Part shown: positions 36,612 to 45,925 of the stretch, piece by piece
How the letters are laid out: every line of letters starts with the position of its first letter
Position numbering within the stretch: the stretch's first letter is position 1
Assembly (NCBI RefSeq): GCF_001578705.1
Contig: NZ_KQ969038.1
Coordinates: 224,092 to 288,091, forward strand
Length of the DNA: 64,000 bases
Direction of reading: 5' to 3'
From: Streptococcus oralis
GTDB lineage: Bacteria > Bacillota > Bacilli > Lactobacillales > Streptococcaceae
The notes under the pieces: model-generated
What the model saw: the letters and a program-made list of their open reading frames with translations, nothing else
Told to the model about the DNA's origin: nothing
Database searches by the model: none
Position numbers and translations under genes: made by a program

Positions 36612-37556
36612 GTGAAACAGGTTTTTCTCTCAACAACAACTGAATTTAAAGAGATCGACACGCTTGAACCGGGTACTTGGATCAATCTCGTCAATCCTAC
36701 ACAAAATGAATCGTTGGAAATCGCCAACGCCTTCGATATCGACATCGCCGACCTCCGGGCACCGCTCGATGCGGAAGAAATGTCCCGTATTACCATTGAA
36801 GATGAGTATACCTTGATCATCGTGGACGTTCCCATCACAGAGGAGAGAAACAATCGCACCTACTACGTAACGATTCCGCTGGGGATTATCATCACCGAGG
36901 AAACCATTATCACTACCTGCTTGGAAGCCCTCCCAGTTCTCGATGTCTTTATCAACCGTAGACTGCGTAACTTTTATACCTTCATGCGTTCACGTTTTAT
37001 CTTCCAGATTCTCTACCGTAACGCCGAGCTTTACCTGACAGCTCTCCGTTCGATTGACCGTAAGAGTGAACAAATCGAAAGTCAACTTCACAAGTCTACT
37101 CGAAACGAAGAGCTGATCGAGCTCATGGAATTGGAAAAGACCATCGTCTATTTCAAGGCCTCGCTTAAGACAAATGAGCGCGTGATTAAGAAATTGACTA
37201 GCGCAACCAGCAATATCAAGAAATACCTAGAAGACGAAGACCTACTCGAAGACACTCTGATTGAAACCCAACAGGCCATCGAGATGGCAGATATCTATGG
37301 AAATGTCCTTCACTCTATGACAGAGACCTTTGCCTCTATCATTTCCAACAACCAGAACAACATCATGAAAACCCTGGCTCTCGTGACCATTGTCATGTCT
37401 GTCCCAACCATGATCTTCTCAGCCTATGGGATGAACTTCAAGGATAATGAAATCCCTTTGAACGGTGAACCACACGCCTTCTGGTTAATCGTCTTTATCG
37501 CCTTTGCTATGAGTGTTTCGCTCACTCTCTATCTCATCCATAAAAAATGGTTCTAA
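36612..37556 (+). CDS. corA: CorA family Mg2+/divalent cation channel (GTG start)
   Basis: A 314-aa protein. A long cytosolic N-domain with coiled-coil helices (SIDRKSEQIESQLHKSTRNE) is followed by two C-terminal TM segments around SAYGMNFKDNEIP, where YGMNF is the CorA ion-filter motif, and ends in the basic LIHKKWF. The GTG start at 36612 is preceded by AGGATAGGGGAT. It offers a second Mg2+ route besides mgtA, 4.4 kb away. Intact. Confidence 0.92.
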   Translation: MKQVFLSTTTEFKEIDTLEPGTWINLVNPTQNESLEIANAFDIDIADLRAPLDAEEMSRITIEDEYTLIIVDVPITEERNNRTYYVTIPLGIIITEETIITTCLEALPVLDVFINRRLRNFYTFMRSRFIFQILYRNAELYLTALRSIDRKSEQIESQLHKSTRNEELIELMELEKTIVYFKASLKTNERVIKKLTSATSNIKKYLEDEDLLEDTLIETQQAIEMADIYGNVLHSMTETFASIISNNQNNIMKTLALVTIVMSVPTMIFSAYGMNFKDNEIPLNGEPHAFWLIVFIAFAMSVSLTLYLIHKKWF

Positions 37557-37567
37557 GAGGAATCCCT

Positions 37568-38245
37568 ATGTCTCAGATTGATTTACAAAAACTAACCAAG
37601 AAAAACCAAGAGTTTATCCACATCGCTACCCAACAATTTCTCAAAGATGGGAAAACAGACGCTGAAATCAAGGCTATTTTTGAGGAAGTTATTCCCCAAA
37701 TCCTTGAAGAGCAAGCCAAAGGAACGACAGCTCGTTCCCTCTATGGCGCACCGACCCACTGGGCTCATAGCTTCACTGTCAAGGAGCAATATGAAAAAGA
37801 GCATCCAAAAGAAAATGACGATCCAAAACTCATGATTATGGACTCAGCCCTTTTTATCACCAGTCTCTTTGCATTGGTTAGCGCTCTGACTACGTTCTTC
37901 TCTACAGATCAGGCTATTGGCTATGGGTTGATTACCCTCTTGTTGGTTGGACTTGTAGGAGGACTTGCCTTCTACTTGATGTACTACTTTGTCTACCAGT
38001 ACTATGGACCAGATACAGACCGTAGCCAGCGTCCTCCATTCTGGAAATCAATCCTCGTCATCCTGGCCTCTATGGTCCTTTGGTTGGTTGTCTTCTTTGC
38101 AACAAGCTTCCTACCAGCTAGCCTTAACCCCGTACTTGCTCCATTGCCACTAGCTATTATCGGCGCAGTTCTCCTAGCCCTTCGTTTCTATCTCAAGAAA
38201 CGTTTCAATATTCGAAGCGCAAGCGCGGGCCCGTCACGTTATTAA
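37568..38245 (+). CDS. DUF1129 family membrane protein, 225 aa
   Basis: The cytosolic N-terminus MSQIDLQKLTKKNQEFIHIA is followed by four or five TM segments (from ~residue 90: SALFITSLFALVSALTTFF, YGLITLLLVGLVGGLAFYLM, ILVILASMVLWLVVFF, PLPLAIIGAVLLALRFY). It fits the DUF1129 family. The ATG at 37568 with AGAGGAAT before it is chosen over an in-frame codon at 37547 overlapping corA. It lies 11 bp after corA, likely the same transcript. Function unknown. Confidence 0.82.
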   Translation: MSQIDLQKLTKKNQEFIHIATQQFLKDGKTDAEIKAIFEEVIPQILEEQAKGTTARSLYGAPTHWAHSFTVKEQYEKEHPKENDDPKLMIMDSALFITSLFALVSALTTFFSTDQAIGYGLITLLLVGLVGGLAFYLMYYFVYQYYGPDTDRSQRPPFWKSILVILASMVLWLVVFFATSFLPASLNPVLAPLPLAIIGAVLLALRFYLKKRFNIRSASAGPSRY

Positions 38246-38260
38246 GAAAAGTGAAAAGCT

Positions 38261-38608
38261 ATGGCATATAGTCAATCTTTAGCTCAGCAGATTCGAAAAA
38301 TTCTAGCACTCAAACCTCCTCCCCAAATTTTCGAAGAAGAGCTAGAAGAAAAGAAACTGTTTGGCGGCCTTGCCTTTATGATTCGTGGGAAAATGGTCCT
38401 TACAGTCAGTTCCAGAAAGGACGAGCTGGTTATGGTGAGAATTGGCAAAGAAATGGAAAAACAAGTTCTACCCCGAACAGGAGCTCATACTACATTGATG
38501 AGAGGACGCCTTTATCATGGCTACATAGACCTAGATATAGAAGGTCAAAAAGAACTGCCTTACTGGATTGATTTAGCCCTCTCCTATAATCAAGAGTTGA
38601 CCAAGTAA
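38261..38608 (+). CDS. TfoX N-terminal domain protein, 115 aa
   Basis: A small protein, MAYSQSLAQQIRKILALKPP, with EEKKLFGGLAFMIRGKMVLT, a TfoX/Sxy N-terminal-domain segment, and MRGRLYHGYIDLDIEG near the end. The C-terminal half found in Haemophilus Sxy is absent, as usual in Gram-positives. TfoX controls competence in gamma-proteobacteria, but no such role is shown here. It is the last gene of the corA operon, before a terminator. Confidence 0.8.
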   Translation: MAYSQSLAQQIRKILALKPPPQIFEEELEEKKLFGGLAFMIRGKMVLTVSSRKDELVMVRIGKEMEKQVLPRTGAHTTLMRGRLYHGYIDLDIEGQKELPYWIDLALSYNQELTK

Positions 38609-38638
38609 CTCATATCTAGTGAGATTAGAAAAACAAGA

Positions 38639-38665
38639 AGCAACTGCTCAGGCGGTTGCTTTTTT
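38639..38665 (+). terminator. Terminator of the corA operon
   Basis: AGCAACTGC-TCAG-GCGGTTGCT followed by TTTTTT. It lies about 30 bp after the TfoX-like gene. Confidence 0.8.
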
Positions 38666-38769
38666 GCTTGCTTTCTTGATATTCAATAGCACTTCTGAGT
38701 CTAATTCCTATAGTTTTCTCTCACCTTTTGTGATAAAATAGGCTCAATCTATTTCTGGGAGGATGAGTT

Positions 38770-39807
38770 ATGGTTTCTACTATTGGTATCGTGAGTTTAT
38801 CTAGTGGCATTATCGGAGAGGATTTTGTCAAACACGAAGTGGACTTAGGTGTCCAACGTCTCAAGGACTTGGGACTCAATCCTATCTTTTTGCCCCATTC
38901 GTTAAAAGGTTTAGACTTTATCAAGAACCATCCTGAAGCGCGTGCAGAGGATTTGATGCAGGCCTTCTCTGATGATAGCATCGACATGGTCCTATGTGCC
39001 ATCGGTGGAGACGACACCTATCGTTTGTTGCCCTACCTTTTTGAAAATGACCAGCTTCAAAAGGTTATCGAACCAAAGATTTTTCTTGGCTTCTCGGATA
39101 CCACTATGAACCACCTTATGTTGCACAAACTAGGGATCAAGACTTTTTATGGGCAATCCTTTCTAGCAGACATTTGTGAATTGGACAAGGGGATGTTGCC
39201 CTATAGTCTCCACTACTTTAAAGAATTGATCGAGACAGGAAAAATCTCAGAAATTCGCCCTAGTGACGTTTGGTATGTGGAACGAACTGACTTCAGTCCC
39301 AAGGCTTTAGGAACACCTCGTGTCAGTCATGCAAATACCGGTTTTGACTTGTTACAAGGAAATGCTCAGTTTGAGGGAGAAATTCTCGGTGGTTGCCTTG
39401 AGTCTCTCTATGATATCTTTGACAATTCTCGATACGCAGACAGCACGGAGCTCTGCCAAAAATACAAACTTTTCCCTGACTTGTCAGACTGGGAAGGAAA
39501 GATTCTCTTGTTAGAAACAAGCGAAGAAAAGCCTAATCTGGAAGACTTCAAAAAGATATTGCAGACTTTGAAAGAAACTGGGGTATTTGAAGTCATCAGT
39601 GGACTCTTGGTCGGAAAGCCAATGGATGAAACCTTCTATGACGACTATAAGGAAGCACTATTGGATATCATTGATAACAATATCCCGATTGTCTATAATC
39701 TAAATGTCGGCCACGCAACTCCAAGAGCCATTATCCCTTTTGGCGTTCACACCTATGTAGATGCACAGGAGCAAGTCATTCACTTTGACTATAACAAAAA
39801 AAGCTGA
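38770..39807 (+). CDS. S66 family serine carboxypeptidase (LdcA/MccF-like)
   Basis: A 345-aa protein. The nucleophile Ser lies in ILGFSDTTMNHL-type context (FLGFSDTT). GGDDTYRLLPYL, the Glu in GGCLESLYDIF and the His in NVGHATPRAIIPFG complete the S66 catalytic set. Family members trim L,D-peptide bonds in cell-wall muropeptides or inactivate microcin-like nucleotides. GGGAGGATGAG before the ATG supports the start. No signal peptide, so cytosolic. The exact substrate is open. Confidence 0.85.
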   Translation: MVSTIGIVSLSSGIIGEDFVKHEVDLGVQRLKDLGLNPIFLPHSLKGLDFIKNHPEARAEDLMQAFSDDSIDMVLCAIGGDDTYRLLPYLFENDQLQKVIEPKIFLGFSDTTMNHLMLHKLGIKTFYGQSFLADICELDKGMLPYSLHYFKELIETGKISEIRPSDVWYVERTDFSPKALGTPRVSHANTGFDLLQGNAQFEGEILGGCLESLYDIFDNSRYADSTELCQKYKLFPDLSDWEGKILLLETSEEKPNLEDFKKILQTLKETGVFEVISGLLVGKPMDETFYDDYKEALLDIIDNNIPIVYNLNVGHATPRAIIPFGVHTYVDAQEQVIHFDYNKKS

Positions 39808-39824
39808 GAACAGATTCTCAGCTT
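39801..39824. terminator. Bidirectional terminator after the S66 peptidase gene
   Basis: AAGCTGAGAA (39801-39810) pairs with TTCTCAGCTT (39815-39824) across CAGA. It is flanked by an A-run before and CTTCTCTT after, so it can work in both directions. It overlaps the stop codon. Confidence 0.7.
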
Positions 39825-40096
39825 CTTCTCTTGTATAACTACTAAAACGTCACATATTACTGATGACTAAAATCATAAAAGAGAGACTGTTTCATAGTAT
39901 GTGAACTAGCAAGGGATAGTAAATATTTTCTTTTTCTTTTACATAAATAATCGAAAAAACTAACCCCCACCCAAATAACTAACTGCACTGATCCACTCTG
40001 ATAAACTTAAATTATGCATATGAGTAAATGCAAAGGCAAGGCCGACCAAAAAGACACTCAGCCAAGTGTACTGACCCCCAAAAGTTGGACAAATAA

Positions 40097-40936
40097 TTAT
40101 TGAAAGGATTTAGTTCTGTATTGCACAGGGCTAAGTCCTTTTAGTTTGACTTTGATTCGTTTGTTGTTGTAATAATCAATATAGTTTACAACAGCTTGTT
40201 CCAATTGCTTAATTGACTGAAACGTCTCCTCATAACCGTAAAACATCTCAGACTTAAGAATTCCAAAGAAGGACTCCATCATACCGTTGTCTGGACTATT
40301 CCCCTTACGTGACATGGAAGGCTGAATACCTTTACTCTCTAAAAAGCGATGATAATACTGGTGTTGGTATTGCCAACCCTGATCACTATGTAGAATAGTG
40401 TTCTCATAGTATTCTTCTGTGAAGGCCTGCTCTAACATCATTTTCATTTGTTCCAAGTTCGGTGTGGTAGAAAGATTATAGGCAATAATTTCGCTGTTAA
40501 AGCCATCTAAAACTGGTGATAAGTAAAGCTTTTGAGTACTTGCTGGAATGGCAAATTCTGTCACATCTGTGTAGCACTTTTCCATTGGTTTGGATGCTTC
40601 AAATTGGCGTTGAATAAGGTTATCTGCTTTCTTGCCAATCTCTCCTTGATAAGAAGAATACTTCCGTTTACGACGAATTCGAGCACTTAAACCAAGGATT
40701 TTCATCAAGCGTTGAACTTTCTTATGATTGACCGCATAACCACGATTCCTTAATTCTAAATGGATTCGGCGATAGCCATAATTTCCTTTGTGCTCAGTAA
40801 AAATAGCTTGAATTTCAGCTTTAAGATCTTTATCTTTGTCAAGCCCATCTAGTTCCTTCAACTGATAGTAGTAAGTTGAGCGAGGTAAACGAGTCACTTC
40901 AAGAAGTAAATCTAGTCGAAATCCTCCTGAAGCCAT
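40097..40936 (-). CDS. IS3-family transposase OrfB (DDE integrase core)
   Basis: A 279-aa protein with HTH_21-type [20 protein letters not shown], then the rve core: [12 protein letters not shown] (first Asp), [15 protein letters not shown] (second Asp) and [20 protein letters not shown] (Glu), giving the DDE triad. The C-terminus [19 protein letters not shown] is typical. Its ATG overlaps OrfA by 25 nt, so an OrfAB fusion by frameshifting or coupled initiation is expected. Intact. Confidence 0.93.
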   Translation of the reverse strand: MASGGFRLDLLLEVTRLPRSTYYYQLKELDGLDKDKDLKAEIQAIFTEHKGNYGYRRIHLELRNRGYAVNHKKVQRLMKILGLSARIRRKRKYSSYQGEIGKKADNLIQRQFEASKPMEKCYTDVTEFAIPASTQKLYLSPVLDGFNSEIIAYNLSTTPNLEQMKMMLEQAFTEEYYENTILHSDQGWQYQHQYYHRFLESKGIQPSMSRKGNSPDNGMMESFFGILKSEMFYGYEETFQSIKQLEQAVVNYIDYYNNKRIKVKLKGLSPVQYRTKSFQ

Positions 40937-41448
40937 TTCTCTAATTGTCTCTGCCTTTCTCGCTGTATGGCTTCGTCCCTGTCTTCCAGCTCTTTTAACT
41001 TTTTTAAGTAAGCCACCTCAGTCCGTAAGCGTTCATTCTCCTCTTGGAGTCGCTCTAGTTCTGTCATTTCTTCCCAAGTTTTCTTCCGTTTACGTCCCAT
41101 TTTAGGTACTCTCCCTCTTGTTTTCTCAACAATAGTATACCCGTTTTTCTTGTATTGTGCCAGCCAATTTGAAAGCATCCCACTACTTGGAAGAGCATAA
41201 TCAAGACTAACACTTCTAAGTGAACAACCTCCAAGCAGAACTTTATCTATCATTGCTTGTTTTAGTTCTGGAGAATAATAACGATTCTTCCCTTTTTTGA
41301 TGATTTCTATTCCGTAATGGTCAATTAATTTCACCATATACTTTAGACTAGAAGCATCCACACCAAATCTTTTTGAAAGCTGTTTGAAGCTTTGTCCTTG
41401 TTTTATTAGTTCATAGATTTGAACTTTATCTTCATAACTCAATTTCAT
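40912..41448 (-). CDS. IS3-family transposase OrfA
   Basis: A 178-aa protein, [20 protein letters not shown], with two helix-turn-helix units (residues ~5-50 and 60-115, [20 protein letters not shown]) that bind the terminal repeats, and a C-terminal leucine-zipper region ([20 protein letters not shown]). The ATG at 41448 is preferred to a start inside the terminal repeat. Intact, so the element may still be active. Confidence 0.9.
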   Translation of the reverse strand: MKLSYEDKVQIYELIKQGQSFKQLSKRFGVDASSLKYMVKLIDHYGIEIIKKGKNRYYSPELKQAMIDKVLLGGCSLRSVSLDYALPSSGMLSNWLAQYKKNGYTIVEKTRGRVPKMGRKRKKTWEEMTELERLQEENERLRTEVAYLKKLKELEDRDEAIQRERQRQLEKWLQEDFD

Positions 41449-41963
41449 AATAAAACACCCCAAAAGTTAGATTTTTTCTGTCTAACTTTGGGGGCGCAGT
41501 TCAAAGTTGGTAGACTTTTCCTCAAATATCTCAATAAAATTTGACGGAAAAAGAGTTCTTCCACAAAAGGTCCGATGACACAAGCAAAAACAGCTATCAG
41601 TAATGGTTGCTCTTGAAAGGTACTTTGAATATTCGACTGGTTTAGACCTTGTCCGTCTAGCCCCAAAAACTGTCTCAATATTCCCGAGATAAAGCCAAAG
41701 AAAACAGTCATCAGAATGAGAAATAGCCATCCTGTTAAGACGCCAAATAAGAATTTTCTCTTAGTTTTTCTAATCTCATTCCATTGTTGGATTAATCTAT
41801 CCTTAAATAAAAAAGAACCATACAGAGCTAATACTACATAAACTAGATAATTCGTAATTGAAGATGGCATCAAGGAAGCTAACCATTTAACACCGTCAAA
41901 AACAAAGAGAATTGTATAGAGAAGCACAAAAATAAGGATTCTCTTATGTTTGTTGGACATCAT

Positions 41964-42524
41964 TTATCTCCCCTTCCACTCACAATCATTCTCATGGTCA
42001 TCAACCAGACCTGCAGCCTGAAGAAATGACAAAACTGCCACAGGACCTGTGAACTTGAAGCCCTGTTTTTTGAGATCCTTAGCTACCAGCTCTGACAAGG
42101 CTGTTTTGGCCGCTACCTCTTGGTAGTCAGGGACATCATGGACTATTGTTTTTCCTTCAACAAAAGACCAGAGATAAGCGTCAAAAGAGCCATAGGTTTC
42201 CTGGACTTGTAAAAATGCATGGGCGTTGGCACGCGTCGCAAAGAGCTTGGCACGGTTTCGGATGATGGCTGGATTCTCTAACAAGGTTTCCAATTCCTCG
42301 TCGGTCATTTCTACGACACGCTGAAGATCATATTGGTGAAAGGCTTCTCGGAAAGCCTGACGCTTATTAAGTACCGTTTCCCAAGATAGACCTGCCTGAT
42401 AGGTTTCCATACAAAGAAGTTCAAATAACTTTTGATCGTCATGAAGAGGTTGCCCCCACTCTTCGTCATGGTAGGCAATATAAAGGGGATTGGTCATTTT
42501 GACCCAGCCACAGCGGGTTTTCAT
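41964..42524 (-). CDS. tag: DNA-3-methyladenine glycosylase I
   Basis: A 186-aa base-excision enzyme that releases 3-methyladenine. It begins MKTRCGWVKMTNPLYIAYHD, with Cys5 of the zinc site, HDEEWGQPLHDDQKLFELLC and the active-site region SWETVLNKRQAFREAF. The C-terminal part has the other ligands, ending in DDHENDCEW. It is 11 bp after ruvA, and its stop is adjacent to the CPBP start. Confidence 0.95.
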   Translation of the reverse strand: MKTRCGWVKMTNPLYIAYHDEEWGQPLHDDQKLFELLCMETYQAGLSWETVLNKRQAFREAFHQYDLQRVVEMTDEELETLLENPAIIRNRAKLFATRANAHAFLQVQETYGSFDAYLWSFVEGKTIVHDVPDYQEVAAKTALSELVAKDLKKQGFKFTGPVAVLSFLQAAGLVDDHENDCEWKGR

Positions 42525-42535
42525 AGTCTATTCTC

Positions 42536-43129
42536 CTATTTCACCAGCATCTTGAGAGCTGACTTGATATAGTTCTCTGCTGTATCCGTCGTTCCTTCAA
42601 AGAATTTCTTGATTTTCTTGAGCTCAGTTGCCTTGTAGCCCAATGCCAACATAGCTTCCATAGCTTCTTCCAGTTCTTGGTTTTCAGCGCTGGTTTGCAC
42701 TGCCACCTTGGCAGGAAGATCATCACTAGCCACGACTACCTTGCCTTCCAAGTCTAGCACCATCTGCTGGGCTGTTTTCTTGCCAATCTTTGGAAACTTG
42801 GTCAAGTAAGTGATGTTCTTGGTCTCAATCGCTTGAACCAGACCAGCATTATCATCGGCAGCGATAATAGCAAGAGCTGATACAGGACCAATCCCTGAGA
42901 CCGAGATCAGACTAAGAAAGAGTTTCTTCTCATCTTCTGAGCGAAAACCATAGAGCAGATGTGCGTCCTCACGGACAACTTGGTGCACATAAATTTGAGT
43001 TTTTTGATTGACCTGACCTGAGTAAGCATAGGGATTGGCTACATGCAAGATATAACCGATACCATTCGCCTCTAGGACAATGTATTTAGCAGTGATTTGG
43101 GTAATGCTACCTTTTAGATATTCGTACAT
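42536..43129 (-). CDS. ruvA: Holliday junction DNA helicase subunit RuvA
   Basis: A 197-aa protein, [20 protein letters not shown]. The N-terminal OB domain is followed by two helix-hairpin-helix motifs ([12 protein letters not shown] and [16 protein letters not shown]) and a C-terminal domain ([20 protein letters not shown]) that contacts RuvB. Full length. It is the first gene of ruvA-tag-CPBP on this strand. mutL, its usual upstream neighbour, is displaced by the sulfatase island. Confidence 0.96.
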   Translation of the reverse strand: MYEYLKGSITQITAKYIVLEANGIGYILHVANPYAYSGQVNQKTQIYVHQVVREDAHLLYGFRSEDEKKLFLSLISVSGIGPVSALAIIAADDNAGLVQAIETKNITYLTKFPKIGKKTAQQMVLDLEGKVVVASDDLPAKVAVQTSAENQELEEAMEAMLALGYKATELKKIKKFFEGTTDTAENYIKSALKMLVK

Positions 43130-43274
43130 AGGATTCCTTTACAGACAATATTTTACTTATCTAAGTATATCACACTTTTTATCATCGCTATTAATATTGT
43201 ACCTAGAATGTGACTTCGAACGATTTAGCGATGAGACTTCTTTCTTAAGTAGTCCCACTAAACATAGAGACTAA

Positions 43275-44086
43275 GAACCTGTATTCACAAAAAAATGTTA
43301 AACTAAAGTTATGACACGAAAAGCATATGATACTGATTTAAACGATCAAGAATGGGCTAAGATTGAACCCTATTTCTCCAAACACCGCACCTATAAATGG
43401 TCGAAACGAGAACTTGTTAATGCGACTTTGTACATCACTAAAACAGGCTGTCAATGGCGCATGCTCCCTCATGACTTCCCTCCTTATCCAACGGTATGGA
43501 GTTTCTTTCGTCGTGCTAAGGCGAGTGGTTTGTGGGATACCATCTTGACAGAGCTGGTTAAAAAAAGCGACTAAAAGCTGGTAGGTCAGTCTCTCCAACC
43601 TATGCTATCATAGATTCTCAGAGTGTGAAAACAACGGACGCTGCAGAGGAACGAGGTATTGACGGCGGTAAAAAAGTAAAAGGGAGAAAGCGCTACATTG
43701 TGGTTGATACCATGGGGAATCTTCTTGATGTTGTGGTTCATGCAGCTAATCTTCATGACACAAAATCAGGGATTTTAGTAGCGCGTCAAGTGATGGCACA
43801 ATTCCCGACAATCAAGGCTTTTTCAGCTGATGCTGGTTATAGGAAAAGTTTTGAAGAGATGATGGCACAGGAGTTTCAGTGTCCAGTAGATATTTCTGAA
43901 AAAATCAAAGGAAGTTGGCGCATCATCCCAAAGCGTTGGGTCGTAGAGCGGACTTTCTCATGGTTGAATCACTCGCGAAGATTAGCCAAGGATGTTGAAA
44001 AATCTGTATCATCTGAAGTTGCTTTTGTAAAACTATCTCACATTCGTCGGATCTTAAGGACGTTATGATGTTGTGAATGCAGGTTC
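43275..44086 (+). mobile_element. IS5-family insertion sequence (IS1381-like), 812 bp
   Basis: Terminal repeats GAACCTGTATTCACAA (left) and GAACCTGCATTCACAA (right, reverse complement) differ at one base. Target duplication TAA (43272-43274 and 44087-44089). It encodes a transposase in two frames joined by a -1 shift at a run of seven A residues. It sits between ruvA and the sulfatase island, marking one border. Confidence 0.88.
43311..44068 (+). CDS. IS5-family transposase, two frames with -1 shift
   Basis: Frame 1 (43311-43574, 87 aa) is MTRKAYDTDLNDQEWAKIEP ... GLWDTILTELVKKSD, the DUF4096-type N-domain. At GTTAAAAAAAGC (near 43559) a -1 slip continues as KRLKAGRSVSPTYAIIDSQS, the first catalytic Asp. 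It goes on to FSADAGYRKSFEE (second Asp) and KRWVVERTFSWLNHSRRLA (Glu) to 44068. The A7 run is typical of programmed frameshifting in this IS group, so the gene may be functional rather than broken. Confidence 0.85.
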
Positions 44087-44156
44087 TAATAAAAATCTAT
44101 GCGAGTCCAGATTTTTGCTCTATATCTACTTTCGCCCAAATGGTAAAAATAGAAAA

Positions 44157-44193
44157 CAACCTAGAACCTTTTATTTTCAAGGATTCTTGGTTG
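44157..44193 (-). terminator. Terminator of the sulfatase-PTS operon
   Basis: Minus strand CAACCAAGAATCCTTG pairs with its partner ending GGTTCTAGGTTG, followed by TTTTCTATTTTT. It lies about 60 bp after the TSUP gene and before the IS5 element. Confidence 0.65.
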
Positions 44194-44253
44194 CTTTAAA
44201 TTTAGGATACCTCTAAAAAGTCCAGTCGATAGAATCTATCATCATAAACTCGC

Positions 44254-45036
44254 TCAACCTACAATTAACGTATATAAATTGTAGCCATTTAACGTCAAAA
44301 CAGCTAAAACAACTACCTGAAATACACGAACTACTTTATCCTCCGATAATACTTTACTACATTTAGCACCCAAAATCCCTCCTAAAATAGCCGAACATAC
44401 TACAAATACTAGTACTGACCAATCAAAATGATTAAAATGCACTACAAACATCAAGGATAGAATTTTAGATAGTTGTGAAAAGAAAATTGTGGCAATCGAA
44501 TAGACCGTTGCCAACTTAATCGGCACAGAAAACAAAATCATAAATAAAGAAACATTTATTGGACCGCCTCCAATCCCTAAAAAGCTTGACAGCAGACCTA
44601 AGATGATGCCGCAAGTCACATACCAAAATATTCCTTGTAGCTGATAAGATTTAAAGTAATTTTTAGAGGCTAGCAACGAAAAGACTAACACCAAAATCGT
44701 TATTACAATCTGTGTTAACTGAGCTGTGCCATCATTTGTTAAGGCTAACAGGCCATCAAAAAGCAGACTGCCTAGGTAACCTCCTAGGAGCGACCCCAAA
44801 GCTAGATAGAGAAGCCTAGAAAATTCCAATTTCACTCCAGATTGAACTTGACGTACAGTCGATACTGACGACATGACAAAAACTGCGACCGTAGAATAAA
44901 AGGAAATCGTTGCGACAGAGTCAAGAGCAATAAAATCAAACGCTGGCTTGATGATAACTCCGCCACCCATTCCAGATATGGAGCCTATCGTATTGGCAAA
45001 AATAATAACGATAAAATAAAGTATTTCCTTTAGCAT
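44254..45036 (-). CDS. TSUP/TauE-SafE family permease (likely sulfite/sulfate exporter)
   Basis: A 260-aa protein with 7-8 hydrophobic segments and two repeats of the family motif: NTIGSISGMGGGVIIKPAFD near the N-terminus and LGLLSSFLGIGGGPINVSLF in the middle. TauE/SafE members export sulfite, sulfoacetate or related anions. It is the last gene of the PTS-sulfatase operon, 18 bp after the FGE gene, so removal of the sulfate or sulfite set free in the cytoplasm is the natural guess. The ATG at 45036 has GAGG upstream. A TTG start 4 codons before is less likely. Confidence 0.8.
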   Translation of the reverse strand: MLKEILYFIVIIFANTIGSISGMGGGVIIKPAFDFIALDSVATISFYSTVAVFVMSSVSTVRQVQSGVKLEFSRLLYLALGSLLGGYLGSLLFDGLLALTNDGTAQLTQIVITILVLVFSLLASKNYFKSYQLQGIFWYVTCGIILGLLSSFLGIGGGPINVSLFMILFSVPIKLATVYSIATIFFSQLSKILSLMFVVHFNHFDWSVLVFVVCSAILGGILGAKCSKVLSEDKVVRVFQVVVLAVLTLNGYNLYTLIVG

Positions 45037-45054
45037 CCTAATCCTCAAACCAGA

Positions 45055-45912
45055 CTAATCTATATCTTTTACACAGCGAAATCCCATATTCTGACTGCTA
45101 GACATGGCTGTGTTGCTATTGCGGGCACACATGCGATAGCGATTGCAGTAAGAGAAATGGCAGAGGAATGAACCTCCCTTAATCGCATACAGTTCATCAT
45201 CCTGTACTTGATGAACATGCCAAAAATCTTTTCCGCTGACCTTTTGAAACGATACCAGTTCAATTTTTCCTGGATTTACACACCACTCCCATACATTCCC
45301 AATCATTTGGTACAGTCCATAAGGGTTTGGTGGATAGGTACGAACCGGCGCAGTACTAGCATAACCATCATCCAATGTATTGGTATTTGGAAAATCCCCT
45401 TGCCAAGTATTGCAGACATGCTTGCCATCAAATACTAACTCGTCTCCCCAATAATACTGCTCATTATCCGTTCCGCCCTGTGCTGCTATTTCCCACTCAG
45501 CTTCTGTTGGCAATCGTTTCCCTGCCCATTGACAGTAAGCCACCGCATCATTTCGGGTTACATGTACTACAGGATGATCCAAGCGGTCCTCGATAGAGGA
45601 GTGCGGTCCTTCTGGATGACGCCAAGAAGCGCCTTCTACAGCTATCCACCAAGGCGTTTTATGTACCTCGATTGGATATTGTTCCGAATCATCTAAGAAG
45701 TATTTGAAAACATAGGACCAGCCGATTTTTTCAGCCTCTGTAACATAGCCAGTTTCTGTTACAAATTTTAAAAATTCTTCATTTGTAACGGTCGTTTCAT
45801 CTATGTAAAAACCCTCAATCGTGACTTCTGTCCGCGGCGTTTCAAAATCATATTCAAAACCAATTTTTTCATTGGTCCCAATATGATAGGTTCCAGCTGG
45901 TATACGAATCAT
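45055..45912 (-). CDS. Formylglycine-generating enzyme (FGE/SUMF1 type)
   Basis: A 285-aa protein, MIRIPAGTYHIGTNEKIGFE, with HPVVHVTRNDAVAYCQWAGK, RLPTEAEWEIAAQGG, the NVWEWCVNPG block and GGSFLCHFSYCNRYRMCARN. The two cysteines Cys251 and Cys256, five residues apart, match the catalytic copper-binding pair Cys336/Cys341 of human FGE, so it should be an active oxygen-dependent sulfatase-maturing oxidase. There is no signal peptide, so it works in the cytoplasm. It lies 13 bp after the sulfatase gene. Confidence 0.88.
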   Translation of the reverse strand: MIRIPAGTYHIGTNEKIGFEYDFETPRTEVTIEGFYIDETTVTNEEFLKFVTETGYVTEAEKIGWSYVFKYFLDDSEQYPIEVHKTPWWIAVEGASWRHPEGPHSSIEDRLDHPVVHVTRNDAVAYCQWAGKRLPTEAEWEIAAQGGTDNEQYYWGDELVFDGKHVCNTWQGDFPNTNTLDDGYASTAPVRTYPPNPYGLYQMIGNVWEWCVNPGKIELVSFQKVSGKDFWHVHQVQDDELYAIKGGSFLCHFSYCNRYRMCARNSNTAMSSSQNMGFRCVKDID

Positions 45913-45925
45913 CCTTCTTGTCCTT

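Larger units (their letters stand above)
40067..41503 (-). mobile_element. IS3-family insertion sequence (IS150/IS861-like), 1437 bp
   Basis: Imperfect 25-bp terminal inverted repeats begin TGTACTGACCCCCAAAAG (left) and TGAACTGCGCCCCCAAAG (right, reverse complement), matching at 20 of 25 positions. A 3-bp target duplication AAG flanks it (40064-40066 and 41504-41506). It encodes OrfA and OrfB on the minus strand. Insertion is inside the CPBP protease gene. Ends and duplication are read directly from sequence. Confidence 0.9.
39850..41963 (-). pseudogene. CPBP family intramembrane protease, split by an IS3 element
   Basis: The N-terminal part (41963-41504, ~153 aa) starts MMSNKHKRILIFVLLYTILF and carries the CPBP motif PFVEELFFRQILLRYL. 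Removing the IS and one copy of its AAG duplication joins SLPT in frame with WLSVFLVGLAFAFTHMHN (40066 downward), which carries the next His motif. After GGG the remnant shows a 1-nt deletion and later a TGA, so the C-terminal part has decayed. It is the gene after tag in this order. CPBP proteins often serve peptide maturation or bacteriocin immunity. The original role is unknown. Confidence 0.85.

Noticed and set aside
36551-36859. 102-codon minus-strand frame over the corA start
   Set aside because: Antisense shadow of corA; composition and motifs belong to the plus-strand gene, which has promoter and ribosome binding site.
40072-41498. Shorter IS3 boundaries starting at TGACCCCC
   Set aside because: They leave no target duplication. 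The 40067-41503 ends give 25-bp repeats and a clean AAG duplication.
41445-41503. C-terminal tail of the 172-codon CPBP frame as a real protein end
   Set aside because: The last ~19 residues are translated from the IS3 terminal repeat, so the product is a truncation, not a native end.
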